Assembly (NCBI GenBank): GCA_033961575.1
Contig: CM066738.1
Location: forward strand, 71,285,478 to 71,349,477
DNA from: Aselliscus stoliczkanus
Lineage: Eukaryota > Chordata > Mammalia > Chiroptera > Hipposideridae
Direction: 5' to 3'
DNA length: 64,000 bases
The position numbers and the translations under genes were made by a program. Shown in pieces: positions 40,242 to 47,913 of the stretch. How positions within the stretch are numbered: position 1 is the first letter of the stretch; every line of letters starts with the position of its first letter. Under the pieces are notes generated by a model. It made no database searches and was not told where the DNA came from. It saw only the letters and a list, made by a program, of their open reading frames with translations.

Positions 40242-43200
40242 TTTGAGGGCAGTGTCACTGGCCCTCACACGTGGGACCCGAACCAGAGCTGCCGGTGGCC
40301 CAAGCCAGCTCTCAACCACTGCGCCACTTGGCCGGCCTGAAAACTAGACATCTTAAAATACCAGGAGCTCCTCCAGCTTGGTGAGATGCACGGGACTAGT
40401 AAAGGCCAAGGGGCGGCATCAGTTAGCCAGCTTGCTCACATGGGAACACAAACGCATGGGCTAGAACCCAGGGCAGACTGGCCTGCTCTCAGGGAATGGC
40501 TATTTCTCTCACACTTTTCACCCAAGTACATAAAAATAAATTTGTTGAAACTAAACATGCATATCCTACCAAGTGTCCAAAGAAGTTCTAAGTGAGGCAA
40601 GTGAGAGAGCACTGGCATCCTCTCCTTTTCATATAATCCTTGAGAAAAACCTCTATTGGGGCCCAGGGTTTTTAAAAATAAATATATATTTTTAATTGGG
40701 GTAAAATATACAGACAGAATTTACCATTTTAGCCATTTTTAATATACAGTTCAGTGGCATTAAGTACATTTACACTGTTGTGAAACCATCATCACCATCT
40801 ATGTCCAGAAATTTTTCATCTTGCAAAACTGAAACTCCATACCCATTAAATACTAACTCTCCATTCTCCCCTCCCACAGCCCCTGGAAAGCACCGTTCCA
40901 CTTTCTGTCTCTGTGAGTCTGACTAGTCTAGGTATCTCCTAGAAGTGGAATCATAGAGTAGTTGTCCTTTTGTGACTGGCTTATTTTACTTAACACAATG
41001 TCCTCAAAGTTCATCCACATTGTAGCATGTGTCAGAATTCCCTTCCTCCTTCAGGCTGAATAATATTCCATGTGTGCATATACCACAGTTTGTTTATCCA
41101 TTCATCCACTGATAAGATACCTGGGTCACTTCCACATTTTGGCTACAGTGAATAATGCTGCTATTAACATGGGTACACAAATATCTGTTCAAGTTTCTGA
41201 ATTCAATTTTTTTGGGTACATACTCAGAAGAGGAATTGATGAATCTTTTGGTAATTCTATTTTTAATTTTTTGAGGTTCTACCACCCTGTTTTCCTCAGC
41301 AGATGCATCATTTTACTTTCCTAACAGCAATGCACAAGGGTTCTGATTTCTCGACATCCTCACCAACACTTGTTATTTTCTGTATTTTTTATAATAGACA
41401 ACCTAACAGGTGTGAAATGATATCTCATTATGGTTTTGATTTGCATTTCCTTAATGATTAATGACATCTTTATGGGTTTATTGGCCATTTGCATATTTTG
41501 TTTGGAGAAATGTCTATTAAAGTCCAGCTTGTTTGGGTTTTGTTGTTTTCTACATATTCTGGATATTAATCTCTTATCAGATAAATGACTTGCAAATATT
41601 TTCTCCCATCTTGGGCTGCTTTTTTACTCTATTGATAATGTCCTTTGATTCACCAAAGTTATTCATTTTGATGAAGTCCAATTTGTCTATTTTTTCTTTT
41701 GTTGCATGTGTCTCTGGTGTCATAACCAAGAACTCATTGCCAACTGCAATGTTGTGAAGTTTTCCCCTCAGAATTCCATTTTATAAATCATTTTATAAGG
41801 GTTATGGAGAACATCTTTACATAGAGCAAGAAGATAACTATTAATAAAATCCAGAGGAGGAGTTCACTATTTTGCCAGAGAGCCCACATCTCAATAAGCA
41901 ATCCTTGCAGTCGGACTCTAATTGGCTCTGAAAAGGAAACGTGAAAGGAGAGCTGCCTCTAATCAGCAGTAACAGGGAAGACTAGGGGAAGAGTCTCCAT
42001 TCTATGTCAATATTTATGCTCTTTTCCTTTGTGGATCCAAGTTCCCTTACATGATATTGGAGCCAAACAAAGGGGAAGGAGATCCAAGGGCTTCAATTTG
42101 CTTAGCTGAGTAACTTACTCCACATGGGTCTCATTATCCATGTGTGTTTCCTTACCAACACCCCCACCCAATCTCCATCCCAACGTGTTGAGTGAATGTT
42201 GTGCGCACAAAAGACAGAAACCCTGACAAGCAATTAGGGAACGACCAAGGTCAAAGAGCTGGGTAAAAAACCAAGTCCAGACCTGTCAAGATGCCTTAAC
42301 CTAGATTTGCAGGATCTCTCCAATTGCTGACCCTGGCTTTCCCAAGCAAGAAAACAGCATGGTTTGGGCAGCCAAATCGCCAACACCAGGATGGCCTCTC
42401 ACAGGCAAGCTCATTAATGTATGCATTTGCACATCTGTGCTAAACCCTCACCAGCACAGACTTCAAGGTAACCTTGCTAGCTGAGAAGGCTTCTGGCAGG
42501 CAATTATAACAAGAGTAATAATGACCAGTAAACATTGCACTGTCCATCCAAAAACTGGCCCTCATACCATTACAGCCATCATCACTGTGACCTTATTCAG
42601 TGTAGAAAAGCAGACCCAAATTAGCCTGAGTAGAAGGGAGAGCAACTACATGGTTCTTGTCCCCTCCACTGAGCTCAGTCCCGACAGGCTGATCTCCTTT
42701 GGTTGGTGTGATTTAGGGAGGAAACAGGGTAAGCTTTGGAGATGAACTGTGTAGTTGACAAGTGTGGTTTACTTCTCTGCTTTAACATTTACTAGTTGTT
42801 GATCCTGGTCAAATAATTTGCATCTCAGTTTCCTCATCTGTAAACGGGAGTAATTAATTCTGACTTCATATATTATGAAGGTTGGCAATGGGAAGTGCCC
42901 AGCACGTGAATATTCATGATGGCTGTTCCTACAGTGAGCTGTATATCTCTCACTGACTCCCCTTGAAGTTTCTCAAGGTCAAGAAGAGTGATTTATTTGT
43001 CAAGCCCCCAGCACATAGTAGATCCCCAATAAATATTTGCTGAATGGATAGCCACAAGAAGAATCTCTTTCCCTTAATTCTGTATATCACTTGGTTGTGA
43101 GTTCGAGGTGGAAAAACCAATAAAGAACTGTCTCCATAGAGCCTTTGCAGAGTTAAACCAGCTTCCTCTCAGGAGTTGCACATCAGGAAAACAACTTTAA

Positions 43201-45935
43201 AGTCTTGTCAGAGAAAGGAGGCCTTTATAGAGCAGAGCTACCTGGAAAGTGTTTTGCATAACAATACACCCATGGATTTTAACTGAGCACTTTTCCCCCA
43301 ATTCCTCATGGATTCATTAAACTGACAGTTTGGCATCAGCATATTGCTGCCTGTTTTCTATCTAACACAAGCTGTATGAGTGCCTCATGTTTAATCCACT
43401 TTGTGAATTTTTAAGCAACTATGTGAAAACAAAAAAACTCAGAAAATAAAGAAAAGATGCTGGATTATTTCACCTAAAAACAATGTGCGTCTGCTTTCTT
43501 TCCTCCTCCTTCCCTAACTGGATATATTTGGGTTTTTGGCCGTTTTCCTTTGCTCAGAGTTTGAATTGTGGCCGTTTCTTTTGGCATATCAAAGAAGGCT
43601 GTGCTCTAGGTCAACGTCACTCAAAGTGCTGGTCCTCAAGAAGATAAGCAGCTCGCACCAGAATGTAAATCAATGCATTGCTCCCTTCTACAAAAAGTAT
43701 TGCTGTAAACAAACAAACAAACAAACAAACAAATCAGCTCAACTAAAGAGTGTGCTTAGTGCTAAAGTTGATGCACATTCTGGTACAATCTCCCATGGAC
43801 AGGTAACACCCAGCTGACAGACTGGTGCTGCCACTTCGAGAAGTATTGCTCCAAGTCTCTTCAGTCACAGTGACTGGTTCAGGGAAGCCATGATCCAGGA
43901 CCAGCCAATCAGCATAATTCCATCCTCACGGTTAGCTTTCAGACTTGGGAGGAGCAGCAGCCCTGGCTGATACAATCAGAGTGAATCCTAGGGCTCATGC
44001 AGGAACTATAAGGAACACAGTCTCTTTCCACGAGACTTAAAATAGTGAGGATGTGAGTCTGGAGTCAACAACACCCATGAAGGGAGAGTTTGGTTAGGAA
44101 ATGGGGCAAAAACAGAGACAGAAACTGGATTCTGAGTATGTCACTGGAACCCCTGGATCAAGCCTTGCCTGAAGCTGCTGTTACCCCTCTGGCTTTTCAG
44201 TATGTGAACCAATGAATTTCCCTTTCACTTAGACCAGTTTGTGAACTTTCTAACACTTGCAACCCAAAGAATCTGAAGTGATGCCTGACTACTATACCCT
44301 GGACTCACTCTCCAGTCCATATGCATTGGTCCAAAAGAGCACACCTGAAAAGGCAAAAAGTCAGAAGAGCTGCCACTATCTGGAACCACTGGCAGATGAC
44401 CAAGACTTTCCACACTTGAGTTCCTTCCTCTGCCAGGTGATGAACATCTATCTGCCTTACCCATCACCTCTAAGGTAACTATGAGAATCACATACAAAGA
44501 TATAGGAAAAAATCACTCTGGAAACACATGAAACAGCACTGTGCATACAAAAAATACTGTTATTATTAGCATGACAATAATAACAAAATTCTGGCATCCA
44601 TAACTACGCAGATCCTATTAAAAATTGTAAAAGCCTTTGGACAATACATTTTTTTTTTTTTTTATCAAATGCAATACTCTGCTGTAGGAGTGGAAGCACC
44701 CTCTATAGGCCACAAGCTGTGAAGGGAGGCAGCAGACTCACAGGAGCCTGACAGAATCATGAAGAGGCTGCTGAAAGCCAGTGCCAGCCTTGTGGTCTGG
44801 ACTGAGCACCAACATGCACGGTGGGTCATTTCTTAGGCCCACCCAGAACGTTTCTCCCCCACTGCACACATCATCCCATCAACTTAAGCGCATAAAGCAT
44901 GAAAGAAAAATGATGATTTCATTTAGAGAATTATTGCTATTAATTTTCAACCACTATTTTGCAACTTTGGAGTTGTCCTAACAATAATATTGTTATCCAG
45001 TTAGGCAGATCTTTCTTGTTTGTTTTTATTGTTTTCATATCTGAGACTTAAGGGACCAACATAACAACAAACCTAACATTGTTTTGTAAATTTTGCATTT
45101 TTCCAAAAATAGGAACACAATCATTTTCTGATAAAAACAGTTAGTAGTCAGGGTACAAAATGGGAAAAAGCATTATCACCATTAATGATTTTTAAGCCAT
45201 GTTCTGAGTCTCTAGTCAATGGTGGTATTAATGGATTCTCTTCTGATGGCAAAATAACAAAATTTTGGCATTCCATATAATGTAACTGGAAGAAATTTGT
45301 TCTTCACAGTTCCCGCCTTTGAGGAACTCACTTCTGCGGGGATGGGGTAGGAGAATAGAACAAACACTTTTTTCACTAGCATCCCCATGTTACTGGGTGC
45401 CAACTCTGTGCCAGGCATATACAAGCACATCCACAACTGAACCCAGCATACCCTGGGGCCACATTACCAATGGGCAAGGTTATGATTCCCTAGAATTAGG
45501 GAGAAGGGTAAACCCTCTCTCCCTGCTCCTGAGGATGACTTGAATTGAGACAGAACAGGAGGGCTCTGTCTGTGGCAGGCTCCACAAATGTTGCTACTCT
45601 TTCTTCCTGCATCTCCACCTGTGCTTCTTCATTTTATAAAACAAGTTGGCCATTCCCTGTTATCTGTTCACCTTCAATTTAGGGAGAGCGGTAAAAGGCC
45701 CCATGTTGGCCTCAGGTCCAAGACTTGTTGTCTAATGTAGCTATACCATTGTTAAAGCTGATGCTTTGTCCCCTATTGATCCAGAGCACAATATGCTAAA
45801 AGAAAAAGGGGCAAAAGACAAGGGGCTGTCCCCTCAAAACCTCTAACACTTACCAGTCTGGATAATGCTCTGGAACCAGCATAGATGATACCCACAAACA
45901 GCACGGACGCAGGAAGCCACGTCAAAACATCAGAT
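7453..45935 (-). CDS. TMEM241: TMEM241 gene body, ten internal exons (partial at both ends)
   Basis: Ten exons, listed separately, join on the minus strand into one open frame: one carried-in base plus 189 codons, no stop, all introns GT...AG. The peptide is strongly hydrophobic, with about six or seven membrane segments separated by short loops. I recognise it as TMEM241, a multi-pass protein of the nucleotide-sugar transporter fold. Published work, as I recall it, assigns it UDP-GlcNAc transport supporting mannose-6-phosphate tagging of lysosomal cargo; that function is family knowledge and not visible here. The full protein is about 300 residues, so roughly two thirds is present. The N-terminal exons (start codon, first membrane segments) must lie above 64000 and the C-terminal exons below 1; I searched both flanks and found none. 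In human the gene lies on 18q near RIOK3 and NPC1. No frame damage, so the gene looks functional. Confidence 0.95.
8127..8151. repeat. (CCA)8 triplet run
   Basis: Eight CCA units. On the gene strand this reads as TGG repeats within the intron between exons i and j. Confidence 0.95.
8588..8695 (+). mobile_element. L2 3' end
   Basis: CTGTGAGCTCTGAGAGGGCAG, TATTTTCCCCAACAGAG and GGTAATAGTAGGT. Confidence 0.55.
9106..9207 (-). mobile_element. Short SINE with odd flanking T-tracts
   Basis: Head complement ends CGGCTGGCCC. The duplication GAGGTTCTGTGTTCT lies at 9091-9105 and 9244-9258. An extra 36-bp T/C tract (9208-9243) sits between the head and the right duplication. Confidence 0.85.
10740..10960 (-). 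mobile_element. MIR, antisense
   Basis: CATTTACTATGCACAATACTTAGG, CCATTTTACAGATGAGAAAACT and GAGAATTCAACCCAAGTCTG follow the reverse MIR consensus. Confidence 0.75.
11617..11686 (-). CDS. TMEM241: TMEM241 exon i (70 bp)
   Basis: Acceptor GTGCCACTTAG, a weak pyrimidine tract; donor GTAATC. Two bases complete Gly, then 22 codons from DLFSVLDFPF to GSCCA, then two bases of a split Ser. The acceptor choice is set by frame: another AG 59 bp upstream would introduce an immediate TAG after exon h. Confidence 0.95.
11860..12080 (-). mobile_element. MIR, antisense
   Basis: ATCCTTGTAACAACTCTGTGAAG, ATTATCCCTATTTTAACTAGAGC and CACAATGTGAACCCCTG match the reverse MIR. Confidence 0.75.
12787..13258 (+). 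mobile_element. Family-A long SINE
   Basis: Head GGGCCGGCCGAGTAGCACG, body, AATAAAATCTTT, (AAC)n tail. 13-bp duplications AAGAAAGTTCTGA at 12774-12786 and 13259-13271. Confidence 0.94.
13705..13863 (-). other. 52-codon open frame with one membrane segment, uncertain
   Basis: Starts at an ATG with good context (GCACCATGA). N-terminus MSLVYLPGLFLMEDWVLERR, then a polar/basic stretch, then a C-terminal segment of about 24 hydrophobic residues (LIYLLLCLFLIITLTALLF) ending SY. The size and shape are those of tail-anchored micropeptides, but I see no sequence family. Same strand as TMEM241, within an intron. Confidence 0.2.
14145..14235 (+). mobile_element. L2 3' end
   Basis: AAGTCCTTGAAAACAGGGAC and TTAGGACCATCCCTGACATAG. 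Confidence 0.5.
15370..16615 (+). mobile_element. L1 3' end (ORF2 tail plus 3'UTR), interrupted by a SINE
   Basis: 15370-15651 and 16128-16615 read as degenerate L1 ORF2 C-terminus (CCAGAAATTCTATTCCTAGG region) and 3'UTR (GTGGTTGCCAGATG, GGGGACATAATGTACAGTAT). The SINE at 15652-16113 splits it. Confidence 0.8.
15652..16113 (+). mobile_element. Family-A long SINE inside an L1
   Basis: Duplications AAGAATGTTCACAG at 15638-15651 and 16114-16127. Full head, body, AATAAAATCTTT and poly(A). Confidence 0.95.
17649..18145 (+). mobile_element. Family-A long SINE with TAAA-repeat tail
   Basis: Duplications TAAAAACACCAACAG at 17634-17648 and 18146-18160. The tail has expanded to (AAAT)n at about 18100-18137. 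Confidence 0.94.
18961..18995 (-). CDS. TMEM241: TMEM241 exon h (35 bp)
   Basis: Acceptor TTTCTTTTTCAG, donor GTAAAC. One base completes Ser, then VVFLTFASHPT and one base of a Gly. Together with exon g it makes one membrane segment (YLNYIFS-VVFLTFA). Confidence 0.95.
19379..19528 (-). other. Candidate small secreted-protein frame with signal peptide
   Basis: From the ATG at 19528 (context CCAAGGATGA) a 49-codon frame begins MNTTHLRGMLLLLLFILFGI and continues NCEAAQ. It has the shape of a textbook signal peptide: a short basic start, 11-12 hydrophobic residues and a C-E-A cleavage site. A possible donor (CAG/GTAGTT) follows codon 26 at 19450. I do not recognise a family and found no convincing second exon. 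It may be chance, a decayed gene or an unannotated small gene. Confidence 0.3.
19615..19623 (-). promoter_or_regulatory. TATA-box candidate upstream of the signal-peptide frame
   Basis: TATAAAAGG on the minus strand, 87 bp upstream of the ATG at 19528, leaving room for a start site near 19590 and a leader of about 60 bp. Its meaning depends on whether the frame is real. Confidence 0.3.
19735..19870. mobile_element. hAT-Charlie/MER5-like DNA transposon fragment
   Basis: TTCTTAACCCTGACTGCACATCTGAATAG, TTAGAATCTCCAAGGGTATGG and AAGTGCACCAGGACTGA resemble MER5-type non-autonomous elements. Confidence 0.5.
20505..20600 (+). mobile_element. L2 3' end
   Basis: CTCCTGGAGGGCAACTACC, TATTTTATTCATCTTTGCC and AGCAGGTGCTCCA. 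Confidence 0.6.
20760..20870. mobile_element. Old mammalian repeat (class uncertain)
   Basis: ATTCATTCAACAAATATTTATTGAGTGCC and GTGCCAGGTACTGTTCTAA are a common old-repeat signature. I cannot settle the family. Confidence 0.6.
20970..21003. repeat. (AC)17 microsatellite
   Basis: Uninterrupted AC dinucleotides over 34 bp. Confidence 0.98.
22893..22928 (-). CDS. TMEM241: TMEM241 exon g (36 bp)
   Basis: Acceptor CTTATTCCGTAG, donor GTAAAA. One base completes Ser, then 11 codons DIDQQYLNYIF, then two bases of the next split Ser. An acidic loop passes into the start of a membrane helix continued by exon h. Confidence 0.95.
22929..24527 (-). other. TMEM241 intron between exons f and g
   Basis: Holds one family-B SINE (23355-23774). 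The rest, AT-rich to about 23340 and then ordinary sequence, has no feature I can support. Confidence 0.8.
23355..23774 (+). mobile_element. Family-B SINE
   Basis: GGGCTGGCAGAGTGACTCAGTTGG head, a second head (GCAGGATGGCTCAGCTGG), CACAACTAAGATTGAAGG, CAATTCCCCAATAAAATC tail. Boundaries approximate. Confidence 0.88.
24528..24573 (-). CDS. TMEM241: TMEM241 exon f (46 bp)
   Basis: Acceptor TTCATTTTCAG, donor GTAAAC. Two bases complete Gly, then 14 codons AYRILQKSQKSNAL, then two bases of a split Ser. The Lys/Gln/Ser-rich stretch is a hydrophilic loop after the helix. Confidence 0.95.
24574..25434 (-). other. TMEM241 intron between exons e and f
   Basis: The shortest intron here (861 bp). Its only distinct element is the palindromic MITE at 24959-25037. 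Confidence 0.85.
24959..25037. mobile_element. Palindromic mariner-type MITE, copy 1 (79 bp)
   Basis: Flanked by TA (24957-24958 and 25038-25039). The left arm TTGGATTGTTGGAAAAGTCA is nearly the exact reverse complement of the right arm ending TGACTTTTCCAACAACCCAA, with a short T-rich middle. Almost the whole element folds as one hairpin, like human MADE1. Lies in the intron between TMEM241 exons e and f. Confidence 0.92.
25435..25483 (-). CDS. TMEM241: TMEM241 exon e (49 bp)
   Basis: Acceptor TGTATTACAG, donor GTAAGT. Sixteen codons from FDPDGYFWAL to SCV plus one base of a Gly codon shared with exon f. It starts the next membrane helix after the loop of exon d. Confidence 0.95.
25620..26082 (+). 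mobile_element. L2 remnant
   Basis: CAGGATAAAATCTAAACTC, TATGACAAGCCTCTG and the ending AATTCCAGGAAGGCAGG to TAGGTGTTCAATAAA follow the L2 3' region. Confidence 0.7.
26190..26390 (+). mobile_element. MIR
   Basis: AAGATCTGGATTAAATTC, TATAAAATGGAGATAATAGTAG, TTGTTGTGAGATTTTAAAT and CACAGAGCCTGGCA follow MIR. Confidence 0.8.
26460..26615 (+). mobile_element. L2 3' end
   Basis: AGACTCTGACTTCTGTCTG, CAGAGGCTGGCTCAGTGCC and ACTTAATAAATGCTGG. Confidence 0.6.
26662..26690 (+). repeat. G-quadruplex-type run
   Basis: GGGGTGGGGGTGGGGGTGGG followed by TGGGTGGG: six G-runs with single-T loops on the strand opposite the TMEM241 transcript. Confidence 0.85.
27068..27119 (-). CDS. TMEM241: TMEM241 exon d (52 bp)
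   Basis: Acceptor CCTCTCCACAG, donor GTAAGT. One base completes the split Ser codon, then 17 codons AFFLLAAAGCLPFNDSQ, most of a short membrane helix ending in a polar loop. Ends on a codon boundary. Confidence 0.95.
27430..28262 (+). mobile_element. Old L1 3'UTR remnant
   Basis: Resembles L1M-type 3' ends (CCAGATTAAAGGATACAAAAGAGACATGACA, then TTGCAACTTTTCTGTAAG and AATAAAAAG). Confidence 0.6.
28290..28452 (+). mobile_element. Second old L1 3' terminus
   Basis: GCTGAAGCTGGATGATGGGTA, ATTATACTATTGTGTCTACTTTTATATG and AATAAAATATTTTTTT are typical old L1 3' end text. Confidence 0.6.
30205..30253. repeat. (TTTG/TTTTG)n microsatellite
   Basis: Lies 14 bp below the donor of the 26-bp exon c. 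On the gene strand it is CAAA-rich. Confidence 0.95.
30268..30293 (-). CDS. TMEM241: TMEM241 exon c, 26-bp microexon
   Basis: Only 26 bp: eight codons (KTSPAKTC) plus two bases that become Ser with the first base of exon d. Acceptor TTTGTACAG after a T-run, donor a perfect GTAAGT. Without it exon b (phase 0) cannot join exon d (which needs two carried-in bases), so the frame itself supports it. A (TTTG)n repeat starts about 15 bp inside the following intron. Confidence 0.93.
31891..32476 (-). mobile_element. Internally deleted mariner transposon, copy 1
   Basis: 586 bp flanked by TA, with terminal inverted repeats sharing ACAATTAAGTTYGTGAAC (31900-31917 and its complement near 32449-32467). 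The minus strand codes a broken transposase C-terminus (PPYSPGLAPNDFF). The N-terminal half and first catalytic Asp are absent. Full mariners are about 1.3 kb. Confidence 0.88.
32495..33115 (-). mobile_element. MIR, antisense, split by a SINE
   Basis: TACTTACTCTGTGCCAGTGC before, and GATGAGGGCACTGAGGCCC with GCCCAAGGTCACAGGG after, the SINE at 32599-33018. Confidence 0.78.
32599..33018 (+). mobile_element. Family-A long SINE inside a MIR
   Basis: Duplications AAGAGTCTTGGGTTAG at 32583-32598 and 33019-33034. The shortest body among the full family-A copies (fewest internal GTGAGTGGCCGGCAGCCAGC-type units). Confidence 0.95.
33230..33960 (+). mobile_element. Probable old repeat, purine-rich
   Basis: Blocks such as CACCAGTGACTTCAGCCAGAGCAATT resemble the distal part of the same old family. 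Weak support. Confidence 0.4.
34320..34500 (-). mobile_element. MIR, antisense
   Basis: CTACTATGTGCCAGAAGCTG, CCTCCCAACAACTCTACAGG and TTCACAGATGGATGC. Confidence 0.75.
34828..35257 (+). mobile_element. Family-A long SINE
   Basis: Diverged head GGGCCAGCCAAGTGGCATG. The tail repeats CCCCTCCCCCARTTCCCCAA, then AATAAAATCTTT. Target duplication not clear. Confidence 0.9.
35334..35411 (-). CDS. TMEM241: TMEM241 exon b (78 bp)
   Basis: Acceptor TTTCTTTCAG, donor GTAAAT. Exactly 26 codons, in phase 0 at both ends, from AIPVFLTLHN to KCFRKE. It holds one membrane segment (IPVFLTLHNVAEVIIC) followed by a basic, Cys-containing loop, as expected for a cytosolic turn. Confidence 0.96.
35630..36125 (+). 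mobile_element. Old mammalian repeat, same family as 49160-49790
   Basis: Starts AGCACCCACTGTGTGTCAGGC and later GGGAGCCACTGAAGTTTTAAAGCAGACAACGACATGATTTGATC, a familiar old repeat whose name I cannot fix. Confidence 0.55.
36150..36280 (+). mobile_element. LTR-like fragment (MaLR-type)
   Basis: GTAGACTGAAAAATTGCCCCC, CTACGTCCTAATCCCTG, TGTGAATGTCACCTTACGT and GCAAAAAGGGTCTTTGCA resemble old MaLR-class LTR starts. Non-coding. Confidence 0.45.
37625..38000 (-). mobile_element. MIR, antisense, split by a SINE
   Basis: ATGTTATGCACCAGGC before, and TTACAGACAAGGAAACCGAAGC with GGACAGAGCCATGACTGCAGCC after, the SINE at 37703-37823. Confidence 0.75.
37703..37823 (-). mobile_element. Short SINE, head-truncated, TTTA tail
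   Basis: (TTTA)n then GAGGGCAGTGTCACTGGCCC to CACTTAACCACCG. It lacks the final head bases. Duplication GCATTCCYTTATTTA on both sides; lies inside a MIR. Confidence 0.88.
38500..38665 (-). mobile_element. MIR, antisense
   Basis: ATTATATGCCAGACACTATTC, AATTCTATGGGGTAAATAC and ATTATACAGATGAGAAAATG. Confidence 0.78.
40186..40337 (-). mobile_element. Short SINE with TTTA tail
   Basis: Exact duplications TGAAAACTAGACATCTT at 40169-40185 and 40338-40354. Full head complement ends GCCGGCC. Confidence 0.94.
40670..41765 (-). mobile_element. Old L1 3' end, antisense
   Basis: Antisense L1M-like sequence: GTAAAATATACAGACAGAATTTACC, AATAATATTCCAT, TGGTTTTGATTTGCATTTCC, GCAAATATTTTCTCCCATC. Covers the 3'UTR and the ORF2 C-terminus. 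Confidence 0.85.
42740..42945 (+). mobile_element. MIR
   Basis: CATCTCAGTTTCCTCATCTG with TAAACGGGAGTAAT and a following CCCAGCACGTGAA fit MIR. Confidence 0.75.
42955..43050 (+). mobile_element. L2 3' end
   Basis: AGCCCCCAGCACATAGTAG and CCCAATAAATATTTGCTGAATG. Confidence 0.65.
43709..43733. repeat. (AAAC)6 microsatellite
   Basis: Tandem AAAC units in the intron between exons a and b. Confidence 0.93.
45854..45935 (-). CDS. TMEM241: TMEM241 exon a (82 bp)
   Basis: The acceptor is a pyrimidine-rich run ending CTAG just above 45935, and the donor GTAAGT starts at 45853. The first base completes a codon from the missing upstream exon, followed by 27 codons running from SDVLTWLPAS to SRALSRL. 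The middle (about 18 residues, SVLFVGIIYAG) is a membrane segment. The exon ends on a codon boundary and joins exon b in phase 0. Intron to exon b: 10.4 kb. Confidence 0.96.
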
Positions 45936-46320
45936 CTAGAAAGAGGAAAAGAGGCCATAATACTTCTGGTCACTTTATGTCCAAAAGACCTAGCTGGAAG
46001 GAATTATCCTTCAGATGCACCAAATACAGTGACTGTGGTTATCTAAACATCCCTGAGTGACTTGAAAAGTGTGACGTGGTCTGCATCCATCGAGAATGAG
46101 CGAGGCTGATTAAGCCATCCTGCCTACAGCCCGTGGCTCTGCCCAGTACCTAGTGTTCCTAATTCCACAACAGGGCATGGATAGGGTGGAACAGAGAAGC
46201 CTTCCTGCAGTTCTGGGGACAGAACAAGTCTGACTGTTTTTAGGGGTCAGTGAATGTTATTCTTTGGCTTGAAATAGCCAGTAGTTTTGAACTCATACCA
46301 TGTTATTAAAGAATTCAAAG

Positions 46321-46770
46321 GGGGCCAGCCGAGTGGCGCATTGGTTAAGAGTTGGCTTGGGATGCCAGCTGTGAGCAGCAGGGCCCTGGTTCTGATCCCA
46401 CATTAGGGCCAGTGATGCTGCACCCTCTATAGCTAAGATGGTGAACAACAGCTCAAATTGGAGCTGAGCTCCTGTGAGTCTCCGGTGACAGCGTAGGCTG
46501 TAGCCTCTGCTGCAGTGGGCTGCCATAAGCTACAGTGAGTGGCCGGCAGCCAGCCTGAGTGGCCGGCAGCCGGCGTGAGCTGCTGTGAGCCGCTGTGAGT
46601 GGCTGTCCAATGGCCGGTGAGTGATTGCCTCACCCAGGAAGAGCACAATGATCACAATACCATCACGGGCCAGTGAAGCAATGTCCTCCACAACTAGATT
46701 GAAGAACAAAAGGACAGCAACTTGTCTGTTCCCCTTCCCCAATTCCCCAATAAAATCTTAAAAAAAAAAT
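46321..46770 (+). mobile_element. Family-A long SINE
   Basis: Head GGGGCCAGCCGAGTGGCGCATTGG to tail CAATAAAATCTTA and A-run. Contains extra copies of the GAGTGGCCGGCAGCC unit. Confidence 0.92.
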
Positions 46771-47449
46771 TTTTTTTTAAAGGGCTCTTTACCTAGGCAA
46801 TATATCAAACAGCTCCATGGAACCACAACAAAAGGAACCACAGTATCAAAGGACAGAATTTAAAAATAAAAGAGCACTAGAACTTGAGTTGGGTGGCTAT
46901 GAGCTGACTTCTTCAACCATTTACCTGGAATGCCGGTTCCAGGAATCTTTAAGGACTTGGTTTAACTATAGCCACACCAAGCACAGATTTTTTATTAGTT
47001 TAGAATCTGGCTCTCCTCAAGAAATGAAAAATCTCAGTTTTTACATGGAGTGAATATCACTAGGCTTGCGACTTGCTTCCCTCATCAGTTACAAATGCAT
47101 GTGATCCACTAATTCAAGTTCCCAGAGTTATTCTAATAATAGATATAAATAAATGACCGTTCCAGCAGGATATAACAAAATAATCCCAACTAACTCAATG
47201 AACTACTCTCCTGGGATGGTGCCTGCTCAAGAAATGATCTTTGTTAATTTTATTAGCATGGGCAGGCACTCTGTCCATGATCAGACTTGCTTTTGTACAA
47301 CTTTCCAGGGAAGATGGCATTAAAATGTTTCCAGCCTCTAGTAAGGCCTTTGAGCCCTACTTCCCGTATATGCGTACATCCATTCAGCAAATACTTACAG
47401 TGACTTGGAAGGTGCTTACAACACCAGAATTATTAACAGCAACGTCACA

Positions 47450-47690
47450 GTTGACCTTTGTTGAGCACTTGCTACAAGCCAGGCACTGTGTGTTCTAAAT
47501 GGTGTCTACACCATATCTTTTTAAAATATGCACAACAATCTTATGAGGAAAGAATATTATCCCCATTGTGCAGATGAGGAAAGAAAGGCACAAAAAGTTT
47601 AAATATTTGCCTGCGGTCAGAAGAGCTGGTAATAGCAAAGCCAGATTTTGAATTCAGGTCTGTCTGACTCTAAGCCCTTTCATACTTTAC
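47450..47690 (-). mobile_element. MIR, antisense
   Basis: GCTACAAGCCAGGCACTGTG, ATTGTGCAGATGAGGAAAGA and TTGAATTCAGGTCTGTCTGA. Confidence 0.8.
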
Positions 47691-47832
47691 CCTCAAGGAC
47701 CTTATAATCTAATGGGAGACATGGACATATAAATAGATAAGCTATACACACATAATTTTGTTGCGGTAGTAGACTAAACAGCTAATGATCTGAGGAGTAT
47801 TCTCTGTCACCACTAGTCCTGCTGTAATAATA

Positions 47833-47913
47833 CTGGGTTGTTGGAAAGGTTGTGACATATTTTTTCTGTGTTTTTTGTTGCAAAAATGTGTCATCACTTT
47901 TCCAACAACCCAA
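47833..47913. mobile_element. Palindromic mariner-type MITE, copy 2 (81 bp)
   Basis: Same family as 24959-25037: CTGGGTTGTTGGAAAGGTTG, middle TTTTTTCTGTG...TTGCAAAAATG, then CACTTTTCCAACAACCCAA, flanked by TA at 47831-47832 and 47914-47915. Lies in the intron above exon a. Confidence 0.92.

Larger units (their letters stand above)
35412..45853 (-). other. TMEM241 intron between exons a and b
   Basis: Largest complete intron (10.4 kb). Holds old repeats (35630-36280), MIRs, two short SINEs with TTTA tails, an antisense L1 (40670-41765), an L2 end and an AAAC repeat (43709-43733). 36290-37620, 38670-40020, 41770-42740 and 43740-45853 show nothing I can name; 36890-37230 is notably AT-rich. Confidence 0.8.
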
